A stretch of DNA of 64,000 nt from Zanthoxylum bungeanum (taxonomy: Eukaryota > Streptophyta > Magnoliopsida > Sapindales > Rutaceae). The notes under the pieces are model-generated. The model saw only the letters and a list, made by a program, of their open reading frames with translations. It did not search any database and was not told the DNA's origin. A program made the position numbers and the translations under genes. Below, one piece after another: positions 12,714 to 25,242 of this stretch. Each line of letters begins with the position of its first letter. Positions within the stretch are counted from its first letter, which is position 1. Location of the stretch: the NCBI GenBank assembly GCA_019454045.1, contig SKCR01033442.1:1-64000 (forward strand), written 5' to 3'.

Positions 12714-14936
12714 TGTAGGAAACGTTTTCCTCGCGTAGCGGAAGCGATTAGGCACACGGATCGACCTTGAAAATTTTTTCTGTCTTCCATTCCTTAAAGC
12801 CGAATGGAACCAGCACTTATATTGAAGTTTTACTTCTGTTTCGGAAAATATCTCAGCCCCGAAATGCGCGTGAAACAGTCCCCGAATAGCCCCCGAACTG
12901 TAGTGAATTATTGGACTATTTTACACATGTTACACACGCGAACTGCACCCAAACCAACCCCTGATTTGCGTGACCTGCTGTAGAGTTTTAGGTCTAATTT
13001 TTCCACTCAAAAAAAATCCTAACTCAGCCCCAAAAAGTCCCCAAGGTGTTTCCCAAAACCCGAATTAAAACGAAACAAATTGAGTCCTGAATCAACCAAG
13101 TGATTCACGGCAATGGGCAGTAAAATTGTCCCAATGCCGTGAGATGGAGATGAAAAGAATAATATGTTTTGTTCAACGCCACAAGATCTTCCGAGCTATG
13201 AATCGTTACCAACGGAAAGTAGCATGGGCTACACACACAAACAAATCCCTAAACGTTTTAGAGATTAAATCACACATTAATAATATTTTTCTTATTCTTG
13301 TTCTTCAAAATTGTTTCTCAACTTTTGAGAGAATTGTGAAGAAGAAGAAGGTGGCTAGGGTTTGGAATGAGAGCCCTTCTCAAAAGAAAATCAAGTTTTC
13401 CTTTTATATTTAGGTCAATTTTGTTTCACTCAAACAAAACAACCAATCCCCTCCCTGAGGTAGAATTCGGCCAAGGCTAGGATTTTTGGATTAAATTTTG
13501 TTTCCAAAATAAACAAATCATATTCCTTATACATCAAGGAATTCGGCCATGCCCTTTATTTCTTCATTAATTTTGTAACAATATTATTTACTTTCCATAA
13601 AGTCAATATATGTTACAAATTAAATGTATGATTATATTTTGAAAGTCATTACTTCCAAAATTAAATCAAGGGTTTCCAAAACCCATAATATAGAAATTAC
13701 AATCTTAGCCTTATTAAATTATATCATATATATAATTCAATATTTTATATTTAATAATTATCATATAATTATTAATACCATACATTAACTTTTAATGTAT
13801 AGTTTCAAGTGTGGCATAATTAATATTATTAATCATATTAATAATATTTATTCTTTTGTGAGTATATAATTAGACTATCCAATTATATTAAATCCGCTAT
13901 AGTAAATCAAGCTAGCACGGGGACCAAATGGACCCACGGTTCCGAGCTCCAATAATCTCGAAATATTAATTAAGCTCTTAATTAGATATTCTGAATTATT
14001 AACTCCGGGTTATTCCACTAAAAACCCGAAGTTGCACTCTCGTTGCCGCAGATGAAATATTAAGTCGAACTAAGTCGTTGTCCATTGATATAGTCATTAC
14101 ATACGAATTGATCCTTCACGAGTATCTTGTAATTAGAGCCGGGTCATAATGTCCGTTATACCCCTCTAATTATTTTTACCTTAAGTACCATTGATTCTCT
14201 AATGAACGATTTATTCATAACTATTATGAATATTAATATTTCTGTTCGTAATAGAAAGACTTGAGCGCTCAAATCATTCAAGTACCGAATCAACCCTTAA
14301 GAAAGATACTCATCTACTTCTCGCAAGAAGGAGTGAACTCCATGTCTATGTAAAACGTTCCCAGCTAAAAAACAAACTGTGCCCCCAAAGTACGTAGCTA
14401 TTGGTCGGGACTGCTACACCAACCTCACCTTTGTAAATCAAAGGACACAGCCTGCCATGCAGGAGTTCGTAGTACACTCAGGATTAAGATCAATCCATAT
14501 ATGACCATCAAGTAGATTGAAATTACTTTCTTTGCTTAACGGATATTATAAGAATGTCATTTCTATCTAGGTCCAGTCCTATATGATCGCATCATACAAG
14601 GTGCCTCCATTCTCATGTCTCTACATGGACGATCTGGATTAAGATCGCCATACAAATATAGAATAGACCGCAGTTATAGATAAACCACAAACAAAGTACC
14701 CGCTTTGTTTGCTCTCTATGGACTATTTAAGATTACTAACTTCAAACTTAAATCCTCTGGTGTATGACACTCATACACTAAGGCTGAAGGTACATAAGTA
14801 ATCTACGGTATTTACAAAGATATATAATATGCGAAAAAATAAACAAACAATTTGATAAATGAATAATGCATCGTTTTATTTCAAAACACATGAAACCGTT
14901 TACATCACATGTAGTTCTAGGGCATACATCCCAACA
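12714..14936 (-). repeat. 3' LTR of Copia-B
   Basis: 2223 bp. On the plus strand it begins TGTAGGAAACG and ends ACATCCCAACA. The 95-codon plus-strand frame at 13126-13413 recurs in the other LTR (21018-21305) because the LTRs are duplicates. It has no recognisable domain and is not called as a gene. Confidence 0.95.
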
Positions 14937-14949
14937 ATCTCCCACTTGC
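14937..14949 (-). other. Polypurine tract of Copia-B
   Basis: Reads GCAAGTGGGAGAT on the minus strand, immediately before the LTR's TGTTGGGATG end. It is the same core tract as in Copia-A. Confidence 0.85.
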
Positions 14950-14950
14950 A

Positions 14951-17900
14951 CTAGAGCAAATAGGACATTTCACGTAATCCTAGACCATATAGGTGACCTT
15001 CAAAAATTTTAGCCGGTAAGGTCTTTGTAAACGGATCAGTAAGGTTCTTTGCGGATGTAATCTTTGTGACGGTAACGTCTCCTCTCTGCACTATCTCCCT
15101 GATGAGATGATATTTCCTCTCTATATGCTTTCTTCTCTTGTGGCTTCTTAGTTCTTTGGAGTTTGCCACCACTCCACTATTATCGCAATAGAGGGTGAGT
15201 GGTCTATCCATATCTGGAACAACTTCCAGATCTCCCAAGAATTTACGGAGCCAGACTGTTTCCTTAGCCATCACAAGCCGCTACATATTCAGCCTCTATG
15301 GTGGAGTCAGCAATACAAGATTGCTTTATACTCAGCCATACAATAGCCCAACCACCTAGGGTGAACACTGATCCATATGTAGATTTCCTGGAATCAATAT
15401 TTGTTTGAAAATCAGAGTCTGTATATCCCCTAAGGATCATATCCTCACCGGAATATACAAGCATATAATCTCTCGTTCTCTTAAGATACTTGAGAATGTA
15501 TTTCACAGCCACCCAGTGATCCAATCCTGGGTTTGACTGAAACCTACTGACTACTCCCACTGCAAAACAGATGTTCGGTCTCGTGCATAACATGGCATAC
15601 ATGAGACTACCAACTGCTGAGGCGTATGAGATATGTCTCATTTCCTCAACATCATGAGGTGTCTTAGGAGACTGTTCCTTCGACAAATGAATTCCATGCC
15701 GATAAGGCAGATTGCCTTTCTTGGAATTCTGCATCCCAAATCGTACACAAGATCTTGTCGATATAGGATGCCTGAGACATAACTAACAGTCGTTTCTTGC
15801 GATCCCGAAGTATCTGGATCCCAAGAACATAACTGGCCTCTCCCAAATCTTTCATTTGAATTGGTCAGCTAGCCAGTTTTTCACGTTTGATAATATCCTT
15901 ACATCATTCCCAATGAGTAAAATATCATCAACGTATAAAAAGAAAAGTACCTTTCCTGTCAATGACGCGCTTGTATACACAAGGCTCATCAACATTCTGC
16001 TCAAAATTATAAGACTTGATTGTTGAGTCAAATCTTATATTCCAAGATCGAGATGCATGCTTGAGTCTATAAATGGACCTTTGCAGTTTGCAAACCTTTT
16101 GCTCTTGACCTTGGGCGATGAACCCTTCAGGTTGTATCATATAGATACTTTCATCAAGATTGTCATTCAAGAATGCAGTCTTGACATTAATTTGCCAAAT
16201 TTCATAGTCATAATATGTGGCAATGGATAGAAGAGTGCGGATGGATTTAAGCATAGCTACTGGCAAGAAAGTTTCCTCATAGTTAACAACTCTTTTTTTC
16301 TAGGTATAACCCTTGGCCACTAGTCTAGCCTTGAAGGTCTGTACCTTCCCATCTAATCCCATCTTCCTCTTGTAGATCCACTTGCAACCTATGGGTTTCA
16401 CCCCATCAGGTTGGTCTACAAGTTCCCAGACCGAGTTGGAGTACATGGACTCCATCTCTAGGTTCATGGCTTTGAGCCATTCCTCTTTGTCAGAATCATC
16501 CATTGCACTACTATAGGTCAATGGATCATCTATGCTATCGCTGGAGGATACAACTTGTGCCTCTCCAACCCCTAGGTAGTGATCAGGTTGTCGTACAATC
16601 CTCCCACTGCGTCTAGGTGGTAGATCATTCTGACTGGGTAGCATCTGACTATCAGATGTTGAAGGTGCTATGTATTTGTTAACTTTCATTGACGATGGCG
16701 TGCTGGTCAAACCAGTAAGTAAATCCTCGAGTAATATTTTACTACGAAGCTTGAACTCCCTCATATAGTCCTCCTTTAGAAACGTAGCATTTGTCGATAC
16801 AAATACTTTGTTATCATCAGGACTGTAGAAGAATCCACCCCTAGTCTCCTTAGGGTAGCCTACAAATAGGCACATCTGAGAACGTGGCTCCAACTTTATA
16901 GTCTTATTCTTCAGCACATGTGCTGGACACCCTCATATGTAGAAATGTCGTAAACTAGTTTTACGACCATTCCACAACTCTAAGGGAGTCTTAGGAACAG
17001 ACTTAGATGGAACTACATTAAGGATATGCATTGCGGTTTGTAGTGCATATCCCCAGAATGAACTAGGTAGTGAGCTATAACTAAACATATATCTTATCAT
17101 GTCTAGTAGGGTTCGATTTCTCCTTTATGCAACACCATTTTGTTGTGGTGTTACAGGTGCTGTGAGCTGGGATACTATCCCATGCTCAACTAAGAATTCC
17201 TCGAAATCTCTGTCGAGGTATTCCCTTCCATGATCTGATCGTAGAGTTTTGATTATCTTACCTAATTGGTTCTCAACCTCAGCACGATACTCCTTGAACT
17301 TTTCAAAGGTATCTCATTTGTGATGCATTAGGTAGACATACCCATATCTTGAATAATCGTCAATGAATGTGACGAAGTATTCATAACCACCTCGGCTTTT
17401 ACATTCATCGGTCCGCAAACGTCCGAATGTATTAGCTCTAGTGGTTGACTGGCTCTTATACCTTTTCTGTAAAAGGTCTCTTGGTCATTTTTCCTTCTAA
17501 ACAGGATTCACAAACTGGTAAAGTCCCGAGCTTTAACTGGTTTAAGGCTCCGTTCTTTATCAATCTATTTATCTGGTCAAAGTTGATGTGACCAAGTCTA
17601 AGATGCCATAGATATGTGTCATCGTGAGAAATCTTTGGCCGTTTTGTTTTAGGTTTTTCAACCTCAAACATTTCAGTGTTGAGCAGTGACCTATGTGTTA
17701 ACGGTCTTAACACATACAAGTTATTTTCTGAGTTTCCTGTGCATATAGTTAATCCATTTCTACCAATAATAAAAAAATTGCTATTAAAAGAAACTGAATA
17801 ACCATCATCCAATAGTCTAGAAACAGAAATCAGATTCCTGCGAAAACCAGGAATGAATAACACATTGTTCAAATTTAAATAACTATTATTAATAAAATTT

Positions 17901-18054
17901 AAACTGGAAACTCCCACTGCTCTTGCTGTGAAACGACATCCCATGTCCCGACCCTCATGGTGTAATCACCTTCAGCAAGGTCCCTCCATGAATCAAGTAG
18001 CTGCAAAGAAGAACAAACATGGTTAGTGGCTCCAGAATCAACAATCCAAGTGGA
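14951..18054 (-). pseudogene. Copia-B pol (protease, integrase, RT, RNase H), frameshifted
   Basis: The protease active-site motif DSGATNH lies at about 18022-18039. A GAG-pre-integrase segment (HLRLGH, CESCLEGK) is at 17460-17580, the integrase core at 16920-17450 in broken frames, and the integrase C-terminal FVGYPKET segment near 16830-16870. RT runs from GCKWIYKRKMG (about 16380) through the intact catalytic YVDD at 15924-15935. RNase H ends with the HIERKYHLIREI and TDPFTKTL motifs at 15000-15150. At least five frame changes and several stops break the polyprotein. Catalytic motifs survive, so decay is moderate. Confidence 0.9.
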
Positions 18055-18924
18055 TTTATCATCCTCTACTAATAGAGATTCAATAACGAGTAAATCATAT
18101 TTACCCGTTTCCTTTTTCTCCTTCAGCTCAGCAAGGTATTTAGGACAGTTCCTTTTCCAATGCCCATTCTTGTCGTAGTGGAAACATTTTCCTTTGAGTT
18201 TGGCATCCTTGGAGCCTTTCTTGTTCTTCTTTTTCATGGGCTTTCCCTTAGCCTTTCCAGTGCTTTTCTTCTTCTTCTTTGCAGATTTAGAAGACTCGGA
18301 AACATTTGCCTCTGCACTGGACTTACGAGGATCCACAAGCATGGACTCGTAATGAGTGAGCTCATTAAGCAGTTGGGTCAAAGTAAAATACAACTTGTTC
18401 ATAACATAGTTGCTTTTAAACTGCAGGAAACTCTTCGGAAGAGTTTCCATAATCATGGTCACCTGGCTACGCTCGTCAATACGAGCTCCATGGGTTTCAG
18501 CAGTGTTGAGATAAGTCATCATCCTTAAGACGTGCTCTCGGACTGATGTCTCATCCTTCATCCTAGCAGTCATTGCTGAGACCATGGCCTCATGGCGTTG
18601 ACGCTCCGAAGGCTGCCCAAACATGCCCTGCAATGACTCCATCATATAGATGCTAGAGCCATAGGTTAATGCTTTGCAGCAAGAACCTCAGAACATCCCT
18701 GCTAGCAAGTAGCAGCGGCTTTCTCATTTGCTGCGACCCATTCTGGTAGGTATCAGCGCGCACAGCTTGGCCAGCATTTCTGGCCGGCTCAGGAGGACGT
18801 TCCTCCGTCAGGATAACTTTAGGTCTTCACAGACCAGGATAGCGTTCATGTTACTTTTCCACTTAACATAGTTTTCCCCGGTTAATTTATCATTTGAGAG
18901 TATGGAAATAATTGGAGAAACCAT
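18055..18924 (-). pseudogene. Copia-B gag, N-terminus broken, zinc knuckle damaged
   Basis: The likely start is the ATG at 18924, which opens with MVSPIISILSNDKLTGENY, a copia gag N-terminus. Stops and frame shifts follow between 18660 and 18830. From 18645 down the frame is open through a UBN2-type gag domain and a lysine-rich stretch at 18210-18290. A CCHC zinc knuckle follows at 18145-18186. There the second cysteine is tyrosine (CFHYDKNGHWKRNC), so zinc binding is probably lost. Gag would form the virus-like particle and bind the RNA genome. Confidence 0.88.
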
Positions 18925-20595
18925 GGCTGGAAAATAAAATAAACATGCATTTAACATTCATTCATCGCATATTAAAATCATCAAAGAATTTTGGCACAAA
19001 ATTAAACATGATGCATGAACCATGAGTAATGAATTAGAAACCTAAGAGAATTACTATGCCACAGAAATCTATCATCCCACAAGTAAGTGCCACCGTAGGG
19101 TAGGTCAAGTACTCGCATGATAGATCGAGACAATCTCAGTCAATTTAATATATGCGGGAATAACTCTTATTCATATATTAAACAACTACCGTTTTATTTG
19201 ATCAAGGAATTTCATTAACAGTTAATTATTCCTTTGTGAGTGTAACCCGCCGTTTCGGGATTCTTTGACTTAACGAGTGAAGTGCCGCCGTAGGGTAGGT
19301 CAGTTCACAAGATACATCTAGAATCCCTATCCTCTCGGAACCCAAACCTGATATTGACCCAAAATGGACACCATCCGTAGGGGGACGAAAACAAAGCCGT
19401 CTCGAGGCGCCTTTTGAATCTCACATTTTTGGACTAACAACGGAGATCGCGGGATATACTGTCGTATATCCCTCTCCCACTCACTATTTTAAAAATTAAG
19501 GTTTCTATCTAAAATATCTAATATTTTATTTTAACTAGTGTGGATAAACTTATGGCGGCTAAAGCATAATTATTATTTACACTAGTATGTCATAAGTGAG
19601 CTAATCAATTTTAACTATTAAAATTGTGTCACTATATTCATTAGTCTCTACTAACAGATTTACTCTATTAAACTAATTTAATTAGAGTGGTATAAGTGAG
19701 CTATAATATTTTAACTTAAAATACTAGGCACTTAAGGGTCTAAAATCATGGAATTCTAAATGGTCAAAAATTCTAATTAAACATTTTAATAAATCTTAGT
19801 GCGTTATAAAATCCAATTGTACGTGGAATTGTATCCCGAGTGCAGACCATATTACCGTCCATTCGGAAATCGGCTATGGAATTTATATCCGGGTTTCCAT
19901 CCTATATACCAATGAATTTATTATGCACTAATTAAGCCCAATATATTAGAATTCAAATTTTAAACCATAAATCCAATTAATCTAATTAATTGATTTTCAT
20001 GCATATCATTTTCAAATTTAAACATTTTAAATTTCATAAAATCATAATTTTATGTCTATAATGATAATGCATCTATGACATGTTATGGCAAGTAAAATGC
20101 ATGAGTGGGCACCCTAAGCTATATGACATGTTATTCAACAATTCGAAATAAACATACATATAACATAAAAAATATTTTGCATTGACCGGGCTCTTATTTT
20201 TCCTATACTAATCTAATTAGTACAAAAGATTCACCAAGGCATTCCTTGGTCTTCAAATCCCGCTTCAAAGTGGTGTTGGCTCCCTTTGCGACTTCGGTGC
20301 TCCAAATTAAAAAATTGAAACTTTACATTGAAAATTAAAATTACAACAAATGTAAACAATGGCCTTATGGCCTTACATCCCAAAAACAAAACCAACTACA
20401 AAAATAAGAGCCGGAAAAATTTACGACCAATGCAAAATCCATTCATCACATGAAATAACAAAACCATTCATCATATGAATATCACAATGTGTCCACTCAT
20501 CTAAACATGCATATCATATTTATAACTCATATAAATATATTAAAAACAGAAACTTTAAATGAAAAAGTGAAGGGTTAAGAACACTTTTCAACCTC
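18925..20595 (-). other. Copia-B 5' untranslated leader
   Basis: About 1.7 kb between the PBS and the gag ATG, AT-rich with no supported frame. A phrase 'gtgccgccgtagggtaggtca' recurs in near-identical form at about 19087 and 19281, each followed by an AT-rich stretch, showing a small internal duplication. Confidence 0.6.
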
Positions 20596-20608
20596 GCTCT
20601 TGATGCCA
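20596..20608 (-). other. Primer-binding site of Copia-B
   Basis: Minus strand reads TGGCATCAAGAGC two bases inside the 5' LTR border. It resembles the copia tRNA-Met PBS TGGTATCAGAGC with one substitution and one extra base. Confidence 0.8.
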
Positions 20609-20610
20609 AT

Positions 20611-22831
20611 TGTAGGAAACTCTTTCCTCGCGCAGCGGAAGCGATTAGGCACACGATCGACCTTGAAAATTTTTTGTCTTCCCTTCCTTAAAGCCGAATG
20701 GAACCAGCACTTATACTGAAGTTTTGCTTCTGTTTCGGACAAGATCTCAGCCCCGGAATGCGCGTGAAACTCCCCGAACAGCCCCCGAACTGCAGTGAAT
20801 TATTGGACTGTTTTACACACGTTACACACGCGAACTGCACCCAAACCAACCCCTGATTTGCGTGACCTGCTGTAGCGTTTTAGGTCTGATTTTTCCACTA
20901 AAAAATAATCCTAACTCATCCCTAAAAAGTCCCCAAGGTGTTTCCCAAAACCCGAATTAAAACGAAACAAATTGAGTCTCGAATCAACCAAGTGATTCAC
21001 GACAATGGGCAGTAAAATTGTCCCAATGTCGTGAGATGGAGATGAAAAGAATAATATGTTTTGTTCAACGCCACAAGATCTTCCGAGCTATGAATCGTTA
21101 CCAACGGAATGTAGTGTGGGCTACACACACAAACAAATCCCTAAACGTTTTAGAGATTAAATCACACACTAATAATATTTTTCTTATTCTTGTTCTTCAA
21201 AATTGTTTCTCAACTTTTGAGAGAATTGTGAAGAAGAATAAGGTGGCTAGGGTTTGGAATGAGAGCCCTTCTCAAAAGAAAATCAAGTTTTCCTTTTATA
21301 TTTAGGTCAATCTTGTTTCACTCAACTCAAACAAACACCAATCCCCTCCCTAAGGTAGAATTCGGCCAAGGCTAGGATTTTTGGATTAAATTTTGTTTCC
21401 AAAATAAACAAATCCTATTCCTTATACATCAAGGAATTCAGCCATGGCACTTTATTTCTTCATTAATTTTATAACAATATTATTTACTTTCCATAAAGTC
21501 AATATATGTTACAAATTAAATGTATGATTAATATTTTGAAAGTCATTACTTCCAAAATTAAATCAAGGGTTTCCAAAACCCATAATATAGAAATTACAAT
21601 CTTAGCCTTATTAAATTATATCATATATATAATTCAATATTTTATATTTAATAATTATCATATAATTATTAATACCATACATTAACTTTTAATGTATAGT
21701 TTCAAGTGTGACATAATTAATATTATTAATCATATTAATAATATTTATTCTTTTGTGAGTATATAATTAGACTATCCAATTATATTAAATCCGCTATAGT
21801 AAATCGAGCTAGCACGGGGACCAAATGGACCCACGGTTCCGAGCTCCAATAATCTCGAAATATTAATTAAGCTCTTAATTAGATATTCCGAATTATTAAC
21901 TCCGAGTTATTCCACTAAAAACCCGAAGTTGCACTCTCGTTGCCGCAGATGAAATATTAAGTCGAACTAAGTCGTTGTCCATCGATATAGTCATTACATA
22001 CGAATTGATCCTTCACGAGTATCTTGTAATTAGAGACGGGTCATAATTCCGTTATACCCCTCTAATTATTTTTACCTTAAGTACCATTGATTCTCTAATG
22101 AACGATTTATTCATACCTATTATGAATATTAATCTTTCTGTTCGTAATAGAAAGACTTGAGCGCTCAAATCGTTCAAGTACCGAATCAACCCTTAAGAAA
22201 GATACTCATCTACTTCTCGCAAGAAGGAGTGAACTCCATGTCTATGTAAAACATTCCCAGCTAAAACACAAACTGTGCCCCCAAAGTACGTAGCTATTGG
22301 TCGGGACTGCTACACCAACCTCACCTTTGTAAATCAAAGGACACAGCCTGCCATGCAGGAGTTCGTAGTACACTCAGGATTAAGATCAATCCATATATGA
22401 CCATCAAGTAGATTGAAATGACTTTCTTTGCTTAACGGATATTATAAGAATGTCATTTCTATTTGGGTCCAGTCCTATATGATCGCATCATACAAGGTGC
22501 CTCCATTCTCATGTCTCTACATGGACGATCCGGATTAAGATCGCCATACAAATATAGAATGGACCGCAGCTATAGATAAACCACAAACAAAGTACCTGCT
22601 TTGTTTGCTCTCTATGGACTATTTAAGATTACTAACTTCAGACTTAAATCCTCTGGTGTATGACACTCATACACTAAGTCTGAAGGTACATAAGTAATCT
22701 ACGGTATTTACGAAGATATATAATATGCGAAAAATAAACAAACAATTTGATAAATGAATAATTCATCATTTTATTTCAAAACATATGAAACCGTTTACAT
22801 CACATGTAGCTCTAGGGCATACATCCCAACA
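20611..22831 (-). repeat. 5' LTR of Copia-B
   Basis: 2221 bp, colinear with 12714-14936, starting TGTAGGAAAC and ending CATCCCAACA on the plus strand, followed by the TSD CACAG. Confidence 0.95.
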
Positions 22832-22836
22832 CACAG

Positions 22837-24136
22837 TTCATGTATATAACCCTCAGTTTTTGTGTATATGTTCATGTCTCATAACTTACAGTTTACATTT
22901 CATGTTTATAGCTTGCGCTGTTAAACTTATAGTTCATGATTTTCCCAAAATTCATAGTTTAAGTTTCATGTTTTACAGTATATGAATTACATATGCAAGC
23001 GTACGCAAGGGCGAATGCGGAATCCCTATATGTATAGCGATACAGGGGGAGACGTCCCAATCCCGATCGTTGCATATGTAACCTTTCAAGTTTGATAATT
23101 TTTCATGAGTTATAGTTTCAAATCACGTTTACAGTTTTAGCCAATGATATCAGTTTACAGGTTCACAATTACAGTTACGATTCATGTTTACAGTTTTCAG
23201 TTTATGTTACAAGTTTCTATTATGGTTAATGTTCTTGATTGCAGTTTACAATTACAATTTCAGATCATGTTTACAGTTTTCCAATCAAAAGTACAATTTT
23301 CAGTTAAGTTTACTGTTTACAAGATATGTTGTTAGCGTACAAGTTATGCTTATTGAGTACAGTCATGTTTGTAGTTTCATTCCATCATTCACTTTACAGT
23401 TTATAGTTGCATGTCTTTTATACAAGTTATAGTCAGATTGATGGGTCTCAATGCATGTTACAGTTTACAGTTCATGTTGTAGTTTGCAGGTCATGTTTAC
23501 AGTTCATGTTGCAGTTTGCAGGTCATGTTTACAATTCACAATATGGTTACAACATACATTTTTCAATCCCTGTTATACTAACGAATTCACGCTTGCGACT
23601 GTAGTTATGAACTCTTAGTCATCATCGCAGTTTAAAAATCACAGTATATGTTTATGGTATACGTTACAAGAATTAGGATTTACGATTCAGAAACTCACGA
23701 TTCAGGTTTCATGATATACGAAACAAATTCGTTTGTACATGTTAAGTTAATTTATGCTTGACTTATCAATATTCACTTACTAGGTCTTTTATACGACTTA
23801 CTTTCCACTTTCAATTTTGTATTGCATGAATTCATACATGTAGCGGACAAGCTTTGAAGAAAATGGATGTGAGCTGCAGTCATTAGGAACACGGTCTTGA
23901 GAGTCCACGTGTTAATTATTGGTCACGTTAGGCCGCCAGACCATATGATGTTCATGTATAGATCATGTTGTAATAAGTATGTTTCATGTATTTCATATTC
24001 GTTGTATATCAGACATGCATGCATTAAGAATAGACAGTTCAGTTATGAATCATGACACGTCATGCATGTACACACAAAGGCTCAGGGAGATGGCTCATCT
24101 CCTGCCAGTATGTCCTGGTTAATTGGGATGTGACGG
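22837..24136 (-). repeat. Minus-strand large-LTR remnant, right part
   Basis: Continues 12310-12713 beyond Copia-B. The right end at 24080-24136 (CATCTCCTGCCAG...GGGATGTGACG) is the reverse complement of the start of the LTR at 28622. A 32-bp unit is tandemly duplicated at about 23468-23531. At 22987-23081 lies a CpG-rich block also found, inverted, at 30526-30615. Together with the left part it makes about 1.7 kb, much less than the ~4.3 kb relative, so the copy is truncated at its 3' side. Confidence 0.7.
22987..23081 (-). other. Conserved stem-bounded block in large LTR (copy 1)
   Basis: Bounded by a perfect 12-nt inverted repeat, TTACATATGCAA at 22987-22998 and TTGCATATGTAA at 23070-23081. 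The interior is unusually CpG-rich for this AT-rich LTR and carries GGGGGAGACGTC at 23045-23056. Its counterpart at 30526-30615 is in the opposite orientation. Confidence 0.6.
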
Positions 24137-24617
24137 TGCGACAATTGTGCGGCAATAGTTCTAAGAGACATTTTATCAAACACCGAATGAGCACATGGGA
24201 AAATAATAACAAATAGCAAAACAACAAGATAGAAGACATGTAATCGAAGAACAACATAAAAAAAAAAAGCATGTATTTCATCTTTAAATTAAAATACATT
24301 AATAAACTTTTTTTTTAAACTGAATCTGAAAAAAAACAACATGAAAATGACTACTTGTTCTTTTGTGGCCATTGGTTTCAATGAACGAAAAAGAAGAAAA
24401 AACGAAAAGTCATGAGTGAAGAGTGAAAAGTGAAAGTTATTTTAAATGTATTTTGATATCTTTCTATTATTATTGGTTAGAATAGATATAAAAACTTAAT
24501 ACTGGTTAATTAAAAAATAAGTTACTTTTTATTTTTAGCTTCAATGGGCTAATTCCCATAAAAATTCGTTAAGCTTGGGCTTTTAATTGCGTAATTAAAC
24601 AATTAAACTTTGTTCAA
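24137..24617. other. AT-rich intergenic, no gene seen
   Basis: Low-complexity AT sequence with A- and T-runs (24257, 24308) and purine-rich phrases. No supported frame, terminal repeat or RNA gene. Confidence 0.6.
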
Positions 24618-25144
24618 TAGGGGTGTTCGCGGTGCGGTTCGGGGTGATTTTTTCATTTTTTATTCCAAACCGCGCAGGTTGGCGGTTTGGAAAATTAGAA
24701 AACGAAACCGCAAATTTGATAAGGAAAACCGCGGCGGTTCGGGTTGGCGGTTTGGGCGATTCGGGTCGGCGGTTTGGATTATAATTTTTTAAAGAAAATT
24801 TCGTGTGTTTTCACATTATAATTGAAGAAAAAATTACATAATTTTCATTTATTCATTACATATTGTTATATGATAATTAAATATCTTAATTTTCATAGTT
24901 AAAGAAGAAGAAAAATATAAAATAATATTTAATTTGAACGCGGGTTGGAGGTTTAGGCGGTTCGGGTCGCGGTTCGAGTCAAAATTTGCGGTTTGGGCGG
25001 TTCGCGATTTGACATGGGTCAAAACCGCACACCGATCCTAAATTTGCGGTTCGATTCGGTGCGGTTCAAAACCATTTTCAATATTTTTTCAAATCGCGCG
25101 GTTCGGTGCGGTTCACGATTTGACCCGAAATTGTGTTCACCCTA
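24618..25144. mobile_element. hAT-type MITE with subterminal GCGGTTCGG repeats
   Basis: Starts TAGGGGTGTTC and ends GTTCACCCTA, an imperfect terminal inverted repeat of the hAT kind. It is flanked by an 8-bp near-duplication, TTGTTCAA (24610-24617) and CTGTTCAA (25145-25152), with one mismatch. Both ends are packed with GCGGTTCGG and GGCGGTTTGG phrases, while the middle (24790-24940) is AT-rich. At 527 bp with no transposase it is non-autonomous. It ends about 100 bp upstream of the PPR start codon. The open frame at 24610-24792 lies inside the repeats and is not a gene. Confidence 0.78.
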
Positions 25145-25242
25145 CTGTTCAACATAAACCCTGATTTTGGCGGCATCCAGAAAGAAAACACTTCACAGCC
25201 ATTTACTTTTCCAAATTTCAATTACAAATCCAACAAAACTAC

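Larger units (their letters stand above)
12714..22831 (-). mobile_element. Copia-B: complete minus-strand Ty1/copia retrotransposon, 10.1 kb
   Basis: LTRs at 12714-14936 and 20611-22831 flank a minus-strand gag-pol. The TSD CACAG occurs at 12709-12713 and 22832-22836, so the element is structurally complete. PBS and PPT sit at the expected LTR borders. Left and right LTRs differ at many sites, densest in the first ~230 bp, so it is clearly older than the Tat element at 32600. Domain order on the minus strand is gag, protease, GAG-pre-integrase, integrase, RT, RNase H. Frameshifts make it non-autonomous. Confidence 0.95.

Noticed and set aside
13126..13413. 95-codon open frame conserved at 21018-21305
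   Set aside because: Both lie at the same place in the two LTRs of Copia-B. Conservation follows from LTR duplication, and no domain or codon constraint is visible.
18160..18528. 122-codon plus-strand frame
   Set aside because: Antisense shadow of the Copia-B gag.
24060..24299. 79-codon minus-strand frame
   Set aside because: Low-complexity Leu/Phe-rich AT sequence crossing the LTR border at 24136, with no homology recognised.
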